Below, in pieces: positions 29,402-39,355 of a stretch of DNA of 64,000 bases. The notes below the pieces were generated by a model. The model searched no databases, was not told the DNA's origin, and saw nothing but the letters and a program-made list of their open reading frames with translations. Made by a program: the position numbers and the translations under genes. Position 1 is the stretch's first letter. Each line of letters begins with the position of its first letter. Origin of the DNA: Alphaproteobacteria bacterium (lineage in GTDB: Bacteria > Pseudomonadota > Alphaproteobacteria > Ferrovibrionales > Ferrovibrionaceae); the NCBI GenBank assembly GCA_017307375.1, contig JAFKFH010000022.1:1-64000 (forward strand), in the 5' to 3' direction.

Positions 29402-30259
29402 ATGATCGGAAAAACCATTCTTCGCCTCAGCCTCGCCCTGGGCATCCTCGCACCCGCGGTCGATCCCGGTGATGCGCTGGCCCAGGGCGCCGGGCAGCCG
29501 CCGCCGGCGATCGCCCGGCTGGTTTCCGCCACCGACAGCCTCGGGCCTGACGGCCGCGTGGTCCTGGGTCTCGCCATCGATCTGGCGCCGGGCTGGAAAA
29601 CCTACTGGCGCAGCCCGGGAGAAGGCGGCGTCGCGCCCGAGTTCGACTGGTCGGCCTCGTCCAATCTGGAACGCGCCGAGGTGCGCTTTCCCATCCCCGA
29701 GCGCCAGGTCGTCGGCGGGGTGACGTCGATCGTCTATCCCGGCTCGGTGACCCTGCCGATCGACGTCGTGGCACGGGACCCGAAACAGCCCTTGCGGGTT
29801 TCGCTGATATTTCGTTACGGCGTTTGCCACGACATCTGCGTCCCGCGCGAAGATCGGCTGGCCCTCGAACTGTCGCCGGGCGCCGGTGCGCCCGGACCGG
29901 CCGCGGCCGCGATCGAGGCTGCACAGGCCCTGGTACCGCTACCTTTCGCCCAGGCCGGGCTGACCCTGAAGAAGGCCTGGACCACGGCCGGCCCCAAGCC
30001 GACGCTGAAACTGTCGATCGAGGCGGCCGAGCCGCTGACCCCGGCCGACATTCTGGTCGAAGGGCCGGAAACCGTGTGGTTCGAACAACCCCAGCTGGCC
30101 GTGCCCGACCTGGCGCCGGGGGGCAAGGGGGGCGTGATCCTGGCGTCGATCCCGCTCGGCCCCGCCGGCGCGCCCGAGCTGCTTGCCGGCCATCAACTTA
30201 CCGTTACGCTGCTTGCCGGCCCGCGCAGCGCCGACACCACCGTGACCCTGCCCAAGTGA
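29402..30259 (+). CDS. Periplasmic DsbD-N-domain (thiol:disulfide interchange) protein
   Basis: 285 residues with a signal peptide (cleavage near residue 28, ALAQG). The domain resembles the N-terminal domain of DsbD: PGWKTYWRSPGEGGVAPEFDW near residues 60-80 in pieces, and a Cys pair in YGVCHDICVPRED (Cys-x3-Cys). No membrane transporter domain is attached, so this is the stand-alone version found in alphaproteobacteria. It may pass electrons to periplasmic thiol proteins, for example in cytochrome maturation; inferred. Confidence 0.8.
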   Translation: MIGKTILRLSLALGILAPAVDPGDALAQGAGQPPPAIARLVSATDSLGPDGRVVLGLAIDLAPGWKTYWRSPGEGGVAPEFDWSASSNLERAEVRFPIPERQVVGGVTSIVYPGSVTLPIDVVARDPKQPLRVSLIFRYGVCHDICVPREDRLALELSPGAGAPGPAAAAIEAAQALVPLPFAQAGLTLKKAWTTAGPKPTLKLSIEAAEPLTPADILVEGPETVWFEQPQLAVPDLAPGGKGGVILASIPLGPAGAPELLAGHQLTVTLLAGPRSADTTVTLPK

Positions 30260-30361
30260 CACGTCGCGGTTGACCTGCGGCGCGCGCTGTACCACATGAC
30301 GGCGGTCTTCGCCGCGGCGACCGTAACCGGCCGCGGCACAACCCTAGGGGAGTGAACGACG

Positions 30362-30841
30362 ATGACGATCAAGGTTGGCGATACCCTGCCGGCGGTCAAG
30401 CTGATGACCATGGGCGAGAAGGGCCCCGAGCCGCTCGACACCGCCGAGCTGTTCAAGGGCAAGGTGGCGCTGTTCGCGCTGCCGGGCGCCTTCACCCCGA
30501 CCTGCTCGGCCCGCCATCTGCCCGGTTATGTCGACAACGCCGAAGCCCTGAAGGCCAAGGGCGTCGACAAGATCGTATGCCTGTCGGTCAACGATGCCTT
30601 CGTCATGGGCGCCTGGGGCAAGGCCCAGAACGTCGGCGACAAGGTGGTCATGGCCGCTGACGGCAACGGCGACTTCACCCGCGCCGTCGGCCTGGTCATG
30701 GACGGCAAGGGCTACGGCATGGGCGAGCGTTCGCAGCGCTATTCGATGCTGATCGAGAACGGCGTGGTCAAGCAGCTCAACGTCGAGAAGCCCGGCTCGT
30801 TCGAGGTCTCGAACGCCGAGACCATCCTGGCCCAGGCCTGA
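30362..30841 (+). CDS. Prx5-type atypical 2-Cys peroxiredoxin
   Basis: 159 residues, cytosolic thiol peroxidase reducing H2O2 and organic peroxides. The peroxidatic cysteine is C48 in PGAFTPTCSARHLPGY, the signature of the Prx5/AhpE-like group. Further on are CLSVNDAFVMGAWGK and GYGMGERSQRYSMLIENG, as in glutaredoxin-linked homologues. Only C48 and C73 are visible cysteines. AGGGGAGTG precedes the ATG. A GCGGAAGGC/GCCTTCCGC stem (30851-30880) begins after the stop and runs into the convergent rnhA end. Confidence 0.92.
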   Translation: MTIKVGDTLPAVKLMTMGEKGPEPLDTAELFKGKVALFALPGAFTPTCSARHLPGYVDNAEALKAKGVDKIVCLSVNDAFVMGAWGKAQNVGDKVVMAADGNGDFTRAVGLVMDGKGYGMGERSQRYSMLIENGVVKQLNVEKPGSFEVSNAETILAQA

Positions 30842-30864
30842 CGCACCCAGGCGGAAGGCCGGCG

Positions 30865-31311
30865 TCAGCCTGCCTTCCGCTGCTTGGCTTCCTCGCGGGC
30901 GAGCTTGTCGACCCGCTCGTTCTCGACATGGCCATCATGGCCGCGCACCCAGCGCCATTCGACCTGGTGGGGCAGGGTAGCGGCATCCAGCCGCTGCCAC
31001 AGGTCGACATTCTTGACCGGCTCGCGCGCCGCGGTCTTCCAGCCACGCGCCTTCCAGCCCTTCACCCATTTGGTGATGCCGTCGCGCACGTACATCGAAT
31101 CGGTCCACAGCGTCACGCGGCAGGGGCGCTTCAGCAATTCCAGCGCGGCGATCGCCGCCATCAGCTCCATGCGGTTGTTGGTAGTCAGATCCTCGCCGCC
31201 GGCGATTTCCTTCTCGTGCCCGCCCGCGCGGAGCAGGGCGGCATAGCCGCCCGGCCCGGGGTTGCCGAGGCACGCACCGTCGGTAAACACTTCGACGTCA
31301 CTCAAGGCCAT
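30865..31311 (-). CDS. rnhA: Ribonuclease HI
   Basis: 148 residues. Cleaves the RNA strand of RNA-DNA hybrids, removing R-loops and primers. The catalytic acids are D11 in [15 protein letters not shown]49 in [10 protein letters not shown]71 in WTDSMYV and D135 in ERVDKLA, with H125 in RGHDGH. Its start overlaps the thrB 3' end by 14 bases, so rnhA is coupled to thrB and ispH upstream on the minus strand. Confidence 0.96.
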   Translation of the reverse strand: MALSDVEVFTDGACLGNPGPGGYAALLRAGGHEKEIAGGEDLTTNNRMELMAAIAALELLKRPCRVTLWTDSMYVRDGITKWVKGWKARGWKTAAREPVKNVDLWQRLDAATLPHQVEWRWVRGHDGHVENERVDKLAREEAKQRKAG

Positions 31312-32269
31312 AGGCCCCCGACGAATCGACGCCGCGATGGAAGATCAGCTTGCGGGCGTATTCCAGCGGATCCTTCGGCTTGACCAGTGCGCCCGGCACC
31401 TGGTTCAGCCAGTCGTAGAGCCGCGTCAGCAGGAAGCGCAGCGATGCGCCGCGGGCAAACAGCGGCAACAGGCGGCGTTCTGCCGGCGACAGCGGCCGCA
31501 CCGCCTGATAGGCCCGCATGAGGGCCCGGCCCTTGGTCGAGTTGAATGCGCCGTCCGCCTCGAAACACCAGGCATTCAGGGTCACGGCAAGGTCGTAGAC
31601 CAGGAAATCGGTGCAGGCGAAATAGAAGTCGATCAGCCCGGAAACCCGGTTCTCCAGGAACAGGACGTTGTCGGGGAACAGGTCGGCATGGATGACGCCG
31701 CGCGGCAGTTCCGGCCGCTCGCCGGGCCAGGAGGGGCCGAGCGTCGCGATTTCCTCGTCGAGCATCGCGGCCAGGCCCGGCTGGACCGTGTCGGCACGGG
31801 CGCGGCAGGCATCGACCAGCTTGCGCCAGCCATCGACCGACAGGTCGTTGGGCCGCGTCATCGCGAAACCCTTCTGCGCCTCGTGTAGTCGGGCGAGCGC
31901 GGTGCCGACCTCGGCGCATTGCGCGGCATTCGGCCGCCGCGGCCAGACCCCGTTCATGAAGGTGACGATCGCGGCCGGGCGTCCGGCCAGCCGGCGCAGC
32001 GCCTGGCCGTCACGCCCCTCGACAGGCTGCGGGCAGCTGACCCCGGCCTTGGCCAGGTGTTCCATCAACCCGAGGAAAAAGGGGATGTCGGCCTCGCGCA
32101 CCCGCTTTTCATAGAGGGTCAGGAAATAGGGCCCCCGGTCGGTGACCAGCAGGTAGTTGGAATTCTCGACTCCCTCGGCGACGCCTTTGCAGGACACTGC
32201 CCGGCCGATGTCGTATTGCTCGAGAAAGGCGGCCAGCGCCTCGTCGTCGACTTCCGTGTAGACAGCCAT
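31298..32269 (-). CDS. thrB: Homoserine kinase (ThrB2/APH-fold type)
   Basis: 323 residues. Phosphorylates homoserine for threonine synthesis. It belongs to the aminoglycoside-phosphotransferase-like class rather than the GHMP class: [21 protein letters not shown] in segments at the N terminus, the catalytic loop [15 protein letters not shown], and the metal-binding [18 protein letters not shown] with its aspartates. Five bases from the ispH stop and overlapping rnhA. ispH-thrB-rnhA is a conserved alphaproteobacterial order. Confidence 0.95.
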   Translation of the reverse strand: MAVYTEVDDEALAAFLEQYDIGRAVSCKGVAEGVENSNYLLVTDRGPYFLTLYEKRVREADIPFFLGLMEHLAKAGVSCPQPVEGRDGQALRRLAGRPAAIVTFMNGVWPRRPNAAQCAEVGTALARLHEAQKGFAMTRPNDLSVDGWRKLVDACRARADTVQPGLAAMLDEEIATLGPSWPGERPELPRGVIHADLFPDNVLFLENRVSGLIDFYFACTDFLVYDLAVTLNAWCFEADGAFNSTKGRALMRAYQAVRPLSPAERRLLPLFARGASLRFLLTRLYDWLNQVPGALVKPKDPLEYARKLIFHRGVDSSGAYGLE

Positions 32270-32274
32270 CTTCG

Positions 32275-33261
32275 CTAGAGGCCCCCAGCCCCGATAATAC
32301 CTGCCGGCGTCGCGGCCTCGTCCTCCAACGCGCGGGGCAGCTTGAAATGCACGTCCTCGCGTGCCGTCACCACCTCCTCGATGGTCACGTCGTAGCGGGC
32401 GCGGAACGCGTCGATCACCTCGGTCACCAGCACGTCGGGCGCGCTGGCGCCGGCGGTGATGCCGACCGTGCGCAGCCCGGCCAGCGCGTCCCAGTCGATA
32501 TCGGCGGCACGGCGGACCAGCGCGGTGCGCGCCACGCCGGCCTTGGCCGCGACCTCGACCAGCCGCACCGAGTTCGACGAGTTCGGCGCCCCGATCACGA
32601 GCACGGCGTCGCAGCGTGCCGCGATCGACTTGACCGCGCCCTGGCGGTTGGTGGTGGCGTAACAGATATCTTCGCGGCGCGGCCCGGCAATTGCCGGGAA
32701 CCGGTCGCGCAACGCCTCGACGATCGCCGCGGTGTCGTCGACCGACAGGGTCGTCTGGGTGATGTAGGCGAGCCTTTCGGGATCGGCCACGGCGAGGCCG
32801 GCGATGTCGTCCACCGTCTCGATCAGCGTGACCGAGCCGGCGGGCAGCTGCCCCATCGTGCCGATCACCTCGGGGTGGCCGCGATGCCCGATCAGCAGGA
32901 TATGCAGGCCATCGCGGTGATGCCGCTCGGCCTCGCGATGGACCTTGGAGACCAGCGGGCAGGTCGCGTCGAGATAGAACAGAGCCCGGCGCTCGGCCTC
33001 GTCGGGCACCGACTTGGGCACGCCATGGGCGGAGAACACCACCGGCCGGCCGGCCGGAACGGCATCGAGTTCGTCGACGAAGACCGCCCCCTTGGCCTCC
33101 AGACCTTCGACGACGAAGCGGTTGTGCACGATCTCATGCCGGACATAGACCGGCGCGCCGTACTTCTGCAGCGCCAGCTCGACGATCTGGATCGCCCGGT
33201 CGACGCCGGCGCAGAAGCCGCGCGGGGCGGCCAGCAGCAAGGTGAGGGCGGGTCTGGTCAT
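32275..33261 (-). CDS. ispH: 4-hydroxy-3-methylbut-2-enyl diphosphate reductase
   Basis: Last step of the MEP isoprenoid pathway, making IPP and DMAPP. 328 residues from ATG 33261 (MTRPALTL); in-frame sequence upstream is Arg-rich and unlikely. The three cluster cysteines lie in [28 protein letters not shown] and [13 protein letters not shown]. Other signatures are [24 protein letters not shown] and the EVIDAF near the C terminus. First gene of the ispH-thrB-rnhA operon. Confidence 0.97.
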   Translation of the reverse strand: MTRPALTLLLAAPRGFCAGVDRAIQIVELALQKYGAPVYVRHEIVHNRFVVEGLEAKGAVFVDELDAVPAGRPVVFSAHGVPKSVPDEAERRALFYLDATCPLVSKVHREAERHHRDGLHILLIGHRGHPEVIGTMGQLPAGSVTLIETVDDIAGLAVADPERLAYITQTTLSVDDTAAIVEALRDRFPAIAGPRREDICYATTNRQGAVKSIAARCDAVLVIGAPNSSNSVRLVEVAAKAGVARTALVRRAADIDWDALAGLRTVGITAGASAPDVLVTEVIDAFRARYDVTIEEVVTAREDVHFKLPRALEDEAATPAGIIGAGGL

Positions 33262-33407
33262 GCGGTCCGTATCTGCGGGCCTTGTCCTGCGGTTGATTGT
33301 TTTCGGTGCATCGCGGCAGCGGCGCCGCTTGTGCGTGCCCCGGCGCTTGCCTAAAGTCGGATCGACCATCGGTTTAGCAAACCCTGGCCGCAGAGGAAAG
33401 CCGCGCC

Positions 33408-34037
33408 ATGCAGCCTTCGTCGACCGGCATTGCGGAAGCCGAGGCCTTCGAAAGATGTGAGGACGTGTTGCGTTTTTCCCCGCTTAAGCTCCTGGCCCGG
33501 CCGCGCGCCGCCCTGCATCCTCTCGCCTGTGCCGCTCTGGCGGTGTTCGTTGCCGGCTGCTCGACCTTCAACCGCGAGCCGCCGCCGCCGTGCCCCCCGG
33601 TCGCCATTCTCGGCGAAACCTCCAGCCTGACGCAGTTCCGCCAGGGTCCGGGCCGCGATCTCACCGACGTCGAATACGGCGTCCAGATCCTCGACTATCG
33701 CGGCGGCTGCGAATTCTCGTCCGACAAGCGCACGGTCACCATCAACCTGACCACCGACATCATCGCCCAGCGCGGCCCGGCGATGACCGGAACCGCGATC
33801 ACCGTGCCGTATTTCATCGCCGTGCTCGACCGTAGCCAGCAGATCCTGACCAAGCAGGTCTTCGAGACCCGGATCGATCTGCCTGCGGGGCGGCGCCGCG
33901 CCGGGGTGGCCGAAGGGTCGCAGCCGATCATTCCCTTTGCCGAGGGCAAGGGACCGAAGGATTATTCGATCATGATCGGGCTGCAGCTCACCGACGAGCA
34001 GCTCGCCTGGAACCGCCAGGCCCGCGGCGGCAACTGA
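33408..34037 (+). CDS. Conserved lipoprotein of unknown function
   Basis: 209 residues from ATG 33408, which has AGAGGAAAG eight bases upstream. A hydrophobic stretch ([12 protein letters not shown]) ends in a lipobox with C51, so the signal region is long; a GTG/TTG pair at 33465-33468 would give a more usual length. After a Pro-rich stretch ([15 protein letters not shown]) the mature domain has strands such as [35 protein letters not shown] and [19 protein letters not shown], suggesting a beta-sandwich. Two further cysteines may form a disulfide. I do not recognise the family. Confidence 0.65.
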   Translation: MQPSSTGIAEAEAFERCEDVLRFSPLKLLARPRAALHPLACAALAVFVAGCSTFNREPPPPCPPVAILGETSSLTQFRQGPGRDLTDVEYGVQILDYRGGCEFSSDKRTVTINLTTDIIAQRGPAMTGTAITVPYFIAVLDRSQQILTKQVFETRIDLPAGRRRAGVAEGSQPIIPFAEGKGPKDYSIMIGLQLTDEQLAWNRQARGGN

Positions 34038-34068
34038 CAAGGGCCAAGACCAAACGGGAGGATCGGCG

Positions 34069-34638
34069 ATGAAGCGCATTCTTGGACCAGCGGTCGGCAT
34101 TGCCCTGTTCGCTGCCGGCTCGGCCGCCGCCGCGACCGTCACCGTGCCGATGACGCTGATCTCGGCCGACGGCATCGGCAAGGCGATCGGCAGCGTCACC
34201 CTGCGCGATTCGAAATACGGCCTCGTGATCGAGCCTAAGCTGTCCGGGCTGCCCGCCGGCTGGCGCGGCATGCATGTGCACCAGAACCCCTCCTGCGCGC
34301 CGGGCGACCAGAACGGCAAGGCGGCGGCCGGCTTTGCCGCCGGCGGCCACCTCGACCCGGCTGCCACCGGGGCGCATCGCGGCCCGCTGGACAAGACCGG
34401 CCATCTCGGCGACCTGCCATTCCTGACCGTCGATCGCGACGGAACCGCGACCGCGCTGGCGCTGGCGCCACGGCTGAAGGTCCGCGATGTGGCCGGCCGT
34501 GCGCTGATGATCCATGCCGGGGGCGACAACTATTCCGACCAGCCCGAACCGCTCGGCGGCGGCGGTGGGCGGATTGCCTGCGGCGTGATTCCCGGGAAGG
34601 CGGCGGCACCGAAGAAGGCGGCGGCGCATCAGCACTGA
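34069..34638 (+). CDS. sodC: Cu/Zn superoxide dismutase
   Basis: 189 residues with a signal peptide (GSAAAATVTV boundary near residue 24), so periplasmic. Copper ligands are visible in GMHVHQNPSC, the metal-bridging loop and zinc ligands in AAGGHLDPAATGAHRGPLDK, and the distal copper His in LMIHAGGDNYSDQP. The disulfide pair is NPSCAPG and RIACGVIP. A C-terminal KKAAAHQH tail adds lysines and histidines. GGGAGG lies before the ATG. It detoxifies superoxide at the envelope. Confidence 0.95.
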   Translation: MKRILGPAVGIALFAAGSAAAATVTVPMTLISADGIGKAIGSVTLRDSKYGLVIEPKLSGLPAGWRGMHVHQNPSCAPGDQNGKAAAGFAAGGHLDPAATGAHRGPLDKTGHLGDLPFLTVDRDGTATALALAPRLKVRDVAGRALMIHAGGDNYSDQPEPLGGGGGRIACGVIPGKAAAPKKAAAHQH

Positions 34639-34890
34639 GCGGTGCCGGCCCGATGCCGGCATTCGCTACTGGATTACCGCCGTCACCACGGATGACGCCG
34701 ATTTTACCGCGTTCCGGCCGCCTGCCGGCCTGACGTCGCGTAACCGCGCCCTTTGTCCTTGACGCCCTCCGGCAGCCACACCTAAACCGCATGGTTGGCA
34801 GCGCAGCCTGCCTATTCCATGATAAACGGAAGGCGTAGGGCCGATCGCATGCGATGGGCCGACGTCGCCAGGCAAGGTGGACTTCCCGCG

Positions 34891-35307
34891 ATGATTTCGG
34901 ATTCAGACGGCCGAACGCCGGTCGACCAAGCTGGGTCGGAAGCGATGATTGCGGCGCTGTGGCGGCAGTTCGAGGAAATGCTGCCGTCCCTGGTCGCCGC
35001 CATCGTGGCGGACATCAAGGCACTTGGCGAGGATGGGGCCGAGCGGCCCGCAGTGCTGGCGCGGCTGCGCGCGGCGGTCCATGACCTCAAGGGCCAGGGA
35101 TCCAGCTTCGGCTATCCGCTGATCACCGAATTTGGCATGTCGCTGTCCAATCTGCTCTACCGGATCCGCGACATCGACGAGGCGACGATGGCGCGTATCG
35201 TGCTGCACGGCGATCTGCTGACCGTGGTGGCCACGCACCGCATCAGGGGCGACGGTGGCGAAACGGGGCTGGCGCTGCGCGCCGGTCTCGCCCGCGCGAT
35301 GGCCTGA
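34891..35307 (+). CDS. Hpt-domain phosphotransfer protein
   Basis: About 138 residues from ATG 34891; the start is uncertain, as in-frame ATG 34849 and TTG 34795 also exist. The helical domain holds AVHDLKGQGSSFGYPLITEF, with the likely phospho-acceptor His at residue 64, matching the HxxKG.(S/G)xxxG pattern of Hpt domains. It ends five bases before a hybrid histidine kinase, so it is very likely the phosphotransfer partner of that kinase's receiver domain. Confidence 0.75.
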   Translation: MISDSDGRTPVDQAGSEAMIAALWRQFEEMLPSLVAAIVADIKALGEDGAERPAVLARLRAAVHDLKGQGSSFGYPLITEFGMSLSNLLYRIRDIDEATMARIVLHGDLLTVVATHRIRGDGGETGLALRAGLARAMA

Positions 35308-35312
35308 CCCCG

Positions 35313-37841
35313 ATGGCGGCCGCGGGCCTGCACCCCATTCTGCAGCAGCAGATCGCGGCCGCGACCCGCGACGGGGTGCTCGACGTCGATGCCCTGCTGG
35401 CCCAGGTCTCCGCCCGCTACGGCGCCATGGCGCTCGATCGCGACGCCGAGATCGTCCAGGCCGCGCTGGAAGGCGCGCGGGTGGGGCTCTGGCAATGGGA
35501 TGTCGACGCCGATTTCCTGGCCCTGTCGCCGTCGTTCTGGATGCTGCTGGAATTCGAGGACGAGGCCGCGATGCGCGCGGCGATGGCCGGCAGCATGAAG
35601 AACCTGCTGCATCCCGACGATCGCGCCGCCTATCTCGCCCGCATCGAACAGATGCAGGCGGGCGAGCCGTTCTCGCTCGACTATCGGCTGCGTACCGGCA
35701 CGGGCGGGTATCTGTGGGTGGCCGGCATCGGGCGCCCCCAGCGCGACGCGCAGGGCCGGGTCGTGCGTGCCGCCGGTGCCGCCGTAGACATTTCCGCCCG
35801 CCGCATCGCCGAGCAGGCGCTGGCCGACTCCGACAACCGTCTGCGTGCGCTCAACGACGGGTCGCCGGCAGGCATCTTCCAGATGGACGATCTGGGCCGG
35901 CTGTCCTACGCCAATCGCCGATCGCTCGAGATTCTGGGCCTCAGTTTCGAGCAGGTGCTGGAATTCGGCTGGACCCAGGGTGTCCATCCGACCGACAAGC
36001 GGCGGCTCTACGAGCATTGGACCGCGGCCGTCGCCAGGGACGGTCATGTGCGCGGCGAGTACCGGTTCGTCCGGCCGGACGGCCGGTCGATCTGGCTGGA
36101 GATCCAGGCCCAGCGGTTCCGCGAGGGATCGACGCCGCATTCCTGGCAGTACATCGGCTCGATGACGGACATCACGCCGCTGAAGGAGGCGCAAGGCCTG
36201 CTCGACGACGCGATCGCGAGCCTGTCGGATGGTTTCGCTCTGTTCGATCGTGACGATCGGCTGATTGCCTGGAACCAGCTCTATATCGATTGTTTTGTCC
36301 ATCTCGCCGGTTTCGTCAGGGTCGGCATGACATTCCGCGAGATCGCGGTCCATTCCGCCCGCTTTCTCGATACCGATTCCGAAGAGGCGCGCGCCGCCTG
36401 GCTGGCCTGGCGGCTGGACGAGCATGCGCGCCGGTCTGGGGCGTTCGAACAGGTGCTGCCGGATGGCCGCTCGTTCGAAACCCGCGAGCGGCCGACAGCC
36501 GCCGGCGGCGTCGTGCTCACCGTGCACGAAACGACGGCCTTGCGCCGCAACGAGGAGGTGCTGCGCCAGGCCAAGGCGGCGGCCGAGGCGGCCTCGCAGG
36601 CCAAGTCGGAATTCCTCGCCAACATGAGCCACGAGGTCCGTACGCCGCTCAACGGCATCCTCGGCATGCTCGGCCTGTTGCAGGACGAGACGCTGTCGCC
36701 GACCGGGCGGGAGTTCGTGACGTCGGCCCAGGCCTCGGCCCACCACCTGCTGACCATCGTCAACGACATCCTCGACCTGTCCAAGCTCGAGGCCGGGCGC
36801 CTCGATATCGAGGCTTCCGCCTTCTCGCCACAGGCCCTGGTCGAAGCGGCGGTGTCGCTGCTGGGGCCGCAGGCCCATGCCCGCGGCAATCGGCTGTCCT
36901 GGGGAATCGCGTCCGACGTGCCGCGCTGGGCCACCGGCGACGAGGGGCGCCTGCGCCAGATCCTGGTCAACCTAGTCGGCAATGCGATCAAGTTCACCCG
37001 CGGGGGCGAGGTGCGGATCGCCGTCAGCGCGACCGGCCAGACCGAGGCCGGTTTCCGTCTTCATGTCGAGGTTTCCGATACCGGGATCGGGATTCCCGCC
37101 GCAGCCCTGCCGCGCCTGTTCCAGAATTTCAATCAGGCGGACGGGTCGATTTCGCGCCGCTTCGGCGGTACCGGGCTGGGCCTGTCGATCTGCAAGAAGC
37201 TGGTCGGGCTGATGGGCGGGCAGATCACGGTGACGAGCCGCGAGGGCGAGGGTTCGACCTTCCGCTTCGAGGTGCCCTGCGGCCCGGCTGCCGCTCCGGC
37301 CGGCGCCGTCGAGGAAGGACCGTTGTCGGTCATCGAGGCCCGTCCTTTGCGCGTGCTGGTGGCCGAGGACAACCACACCAACCAGATCCTGATCCGCCAC
37401 CTGCTGGCCCGCGAAGGTCATCATTGCGACATTGTCGCCGACGGCCGCGAAGCGGTCGACGCCGTGGGCGTCAGGCCCTACGACATCGTGCTGATGGATG
37501 CGCAGATGCCCGAGATGGACGGGGTCGCCGCGACCCGGGCGATCCGTGCCATGCCCGGCGAGGTGGCCGGCATTCCGATCGTGATGCTGACCGCGAACGC
37601 GATGTCCGGCGATCGCGAGCGCTATCTCGGCGCCGGCGCGACCGACTACGTTTCCAAGCCGATCGACCCGGCCGTGCTGATGCCGATGCTGCAGCGCCTG
37701 GCCGGCCGGGCCGTCGCGGCGCCGGGGGGCGGTTTGTCCGCCGTGGTGGCCCCCGCCCCGGCGTTGAGCCAGGCCGCCGCCGCCGATGTCGATGCGTTGC
37801 TTGCCCGCATGCGGGCCCTGGAGAAGCCCGGCGCCGGCTGA
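35313..37841 (+). CDS. Hybrid histidine kinase with three PAS domains and a receiver
   Basis: 842 residues without membrane helices, so cytosolic. The first two PAS domains (about 45-165 and 170-290) show PAC-like ends (YLWVAGIGRPQRDAQGR; SIWLEIQAQRFRE). A third, less regular PAS (about 295-410) has LSDGFALFDRDDRLIAWN, the PAS_7 pattern. A coiled linker leads to the H box with H440 in FLANMSHEVRTPLNGILGML. The ATPase domain shows NLVGNAIKFT, VSDTGIGIP and GTGLGLSICKKL. The receiver has D729 in IVLMDAQMPEMDG and K in YVSKPID. With the adjacent Hpt protein it makes a phosphorelay; no output regulator is encoded next to it. Confidence 0.9.
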   Translation: MAAAGLHPILQQQIAAATRDGVLDVDALLAQVSARYGAMALDRDAEIVQAALEGARVGLWQWDVDADFLALSPSFWMLLEFEDEAAMRAAMAGSMKNLLHPDDRAAYLARIEQMQAGEPFSLDYRLRTGTGGYLWVAGIGRPQRDAQGRVVRAAGAAVDISARRIAEQALADSDNRLRALNDGSPAGIFQMDDLGRLSYANRRSLEILGLSFEQVLEFGWTQGVHPTDKRRLYEHWTAAVARDGHVRGEYRFVRPDGRSIWLEIQAQRFREGSTPHSWQYIGSMTDITPLKEAQGLLDDAIASLSDGFALFDRDDRLIAWNQLYIDCFVHLAGFVRVGMTFREIAVHSARFLDTDSEEARAAWLAWRLDEHARRSGAFEQVLPDGRSFETRERPTAAGGVVLTVHETTALRRNEEVLRQAKAAAEAASQAKSEFLANMSHEVRTPLNGILGMLGLLQDETLSPTGREFVTSAQASAHHLLTIVNDILDLSKLEAGRLDIEASAFSPQALVEAAVSLLGPQAHARGNRLSWGIASDVPRWATGDEGRLRQILVNLVGNAIKFTRGGEVRIAVSATGQTEAGFRLHVEVSDTGIGIPAAALPRLFQNFNQADGSISRRFGGTGLGLSICKKLVGLMGGQITVTSREGEGSTFRFEVPCGPAAAPAGAVEEGPLSVIEARPLRVLVAEDNHTNQILIRHLLAREGHHCDIVADGREAVDAVGVRPYDIVLMDAQMPEMDGVAATRAIRAMPGEVAGIPIVMLTANAMSGDRERYLGAGATDYVSKPIDPAVLMPMLQRLAGRAVAAPGGGLSAVVAPAPALSQAAAADVDALLARMRALEKPGAG

Positions 37842-37926
37842 GCGGTGTCGCATGCGCGCCGCCATCCTGTCGCTTGCGGGCTTGCGTTGACTTCCCGGTG
37901 GGCTCGGCCCATAAGGGATGCACTGC

Positions 37927-38149
37927 GTCGCGCGGGAGAGACCGGTTCGCTGATTCGGGTTACCGAATCGACGTACCGGCGCCGAAGGAGCAACCGCCCC
38001 GGAAACTCTCAGGCACAAGGGACCGCGCGGGACGTGACGACTCTGGAAAGCAGGCGGCGAGCGATCGGCTTGCCACCTCACCGACGGAGTAAGCCGCGCG
38101 GCCGGTGACCGGCCCCTGGCGAATCTCTCAGGTTCCCGGACAGAGGGGG
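37927..38149 (+). promoter_or_regulatory. Tandem glycine riboswitch
   Basis: Two aptamers lie between the kinase and gcvT. Aptamer 1 is closed by CGCGCGG (37929-37935) with CCGCGCG (38023-38029) and contains the conserved GGAGAGACCGG, CGCCGAAGGAGCAA and GGAAACTCTCAGGCA elements. Aptamer 2 (about 38037-38149) is closed by CTCTG (38041-38045) with CAGAG (38141-38145) and holds CACCGACGGAGTAAG and GCGAATCTCTCAGG. This class binds glycine and switches on glycine cleavage genes. Confidence 0.95.
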
Positions 38150-38209
38150 CAATGCTCAAGGCAGTGGGTCCGTGCCCGCGCCTTTGCGCGGGGCGACCCT
38201 GTCCGGAGG
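38136..38209 (+). promoter_or_regulatory. Expression platform: anti-Shine-Dalgarno helix of the riboswitch
   Basis: CCGGACAG (38136-38143), in the 3' arm of the second aptamer's closing stem, is perfectly complementary to CTGTCCGG (38199-38206), which overlaps the gcvT ribosome site GGAGG (38205-38209). Between them is a hairpin: GGGTC pairs with GACCC and GCCCGCG with CGCGGGGC. Glycine binding would hold CAGAG in P1 and free the ribosome site, giving an ON switch at translation. Complementarity is seen; mechanism inferred. Confidence 0.7.
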
Positions 38210-38217
38210 CAACCTGA

Positions 38218-39327
38218 ATGGCCGACAGTAGCGGCGACACCGTCCTCACCACCCCCCTGAACGCCCTGCATCGCGAACTCGGCGGCCGCATGGTGCCGTT
38301 TGCCGGCTACGACATGCCGGTCCAGTTTCCTGCCGGCATCATGGCCGAGCACAACCACACCCGCACGGCCGCAGGGCTGTTCGACGTCTCGCATATGGGC
38401 CAGGTCCGCATCACCGGCCCCGATCCGGTCGCCGCGATCGAGCGGCTGGTGCCCGGCGACATCGCCGCGCTGCAGCCGGGGCGGATGCGGTACACCATGT
38501 TCACCGACGATCGTGGCGGCATCCTCGACGACCTGATGGTGACGCGGCGCGAGAACGATCTGTTCGTCGTGGTCAATGCCGCCTGCAAGGCCCATGATAT
38601 CGCCCATCTGCGTGCGGGGCTGTCCGACCACACCGTCGAGGAACTAGCCGATCGCGCCCTGCTGGCGCTGCAGGGGCCGGCGGCCGCGGCCGTCATGGCG
38701 CGACTGGCGCCTGAAGCCGTCAAGCTCGGCTTCATGAGCGGCGCCGAGGTGACGGTCGCCGGCCATGCCTGTTTCGTCACCCGTTCGGGCTATACCGGCG
38801 AGGACGGCTTCGAGATTTCGGTCCCGGACACCGCCGCCGAGGCGCTCGCCCGCCTGCTGCTGGCCGAGGCGGAGGTAAAGCCGATCGGCCTGGGGGCGCG
38901 CGATTCGCTGCGGCTCGAGGCCGGGCTCTGCCTCTATGGCCACGACATCGACACGACGACCAGCCCGATCGAGGCCGCGCTGGCCTGGACGATCTCCAAG
39001 CGCCGGCGCGAGCAGGGCGGCTTCCCAGGGGCGGTGGTGATCCAGGACCAGCTGGCCCGCGGCACCGCGCGCAAGCGCGTCGGGATCCAGCCCGAAGGCC
39101 GCGCCCCCGCGCGCGAAGGCACGCCGATCCTCGATCCGGCCGGCAACCGCATCGGTACCGTGACCTCGGGCGGTTTCGGCCCCACCGTCAATGCCCCGGT
39201 CGCGATGGGTTATGTCGCGACCGGACATCATGCGGCGGGCACGCCTGTTGCCTTGGAAGTTCGCGGCAAGATGCTGCCCGCCAAGGTGGCCGCCATGCCG
39301 TTCGCCCCGCACCGCTACGCCAAGTGA
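38218..39327 (+). CDS. gcvT: Glycine cleavage system T protein (aminomethyltransferase)
   Basis: 369 residues. Transfers the methylene group from aminomethyl-lipoyl-GcvH to tetrahydrofolate, releasing ammonia. Family landmarks are [47 protein letters not shown] and [23 protein letters not shown] 38218 lies eight bases after GGAGG, which is part of the riboswitch platform. First gene of gcvT-H-PA-PB. Confidence 0.97.
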   Translation: MADSSGDTVLTTPLNALHRELGGRMVPFAGYDMPVQFPAGIMAEHNHTRTAAGLFDVSHMGQVRITGPDPVAAIERLVPGDIAALQPGRMRYTMFTDDRGGILDDLMVTRRENDLFVVVNAACKAHDIAHLRAGLSDHTVEELADRALLALQGPAAAAVMARLAPEAVKLGFMSGAEVTVAGHACFVTRSGYTGEDGFEISVPDTAAEALARLLLAEAEVKPIGLGARDSLRLEAGLCLYGHDIDTTTSPIEAALAWTISKRRREQGGFPGAVVIQDQLARGTARKRVGIQPEGRAPAREGTPILDPAGNRIGTVTSGGFGPTVNAPVAMGYVATGHHAAGTPVALEVRGKMLPAKVAAMPFAPHRYAK

Positions 39328-39355
39328 TCAAACCCCAAGCCCAGAGAGCCAGCAG

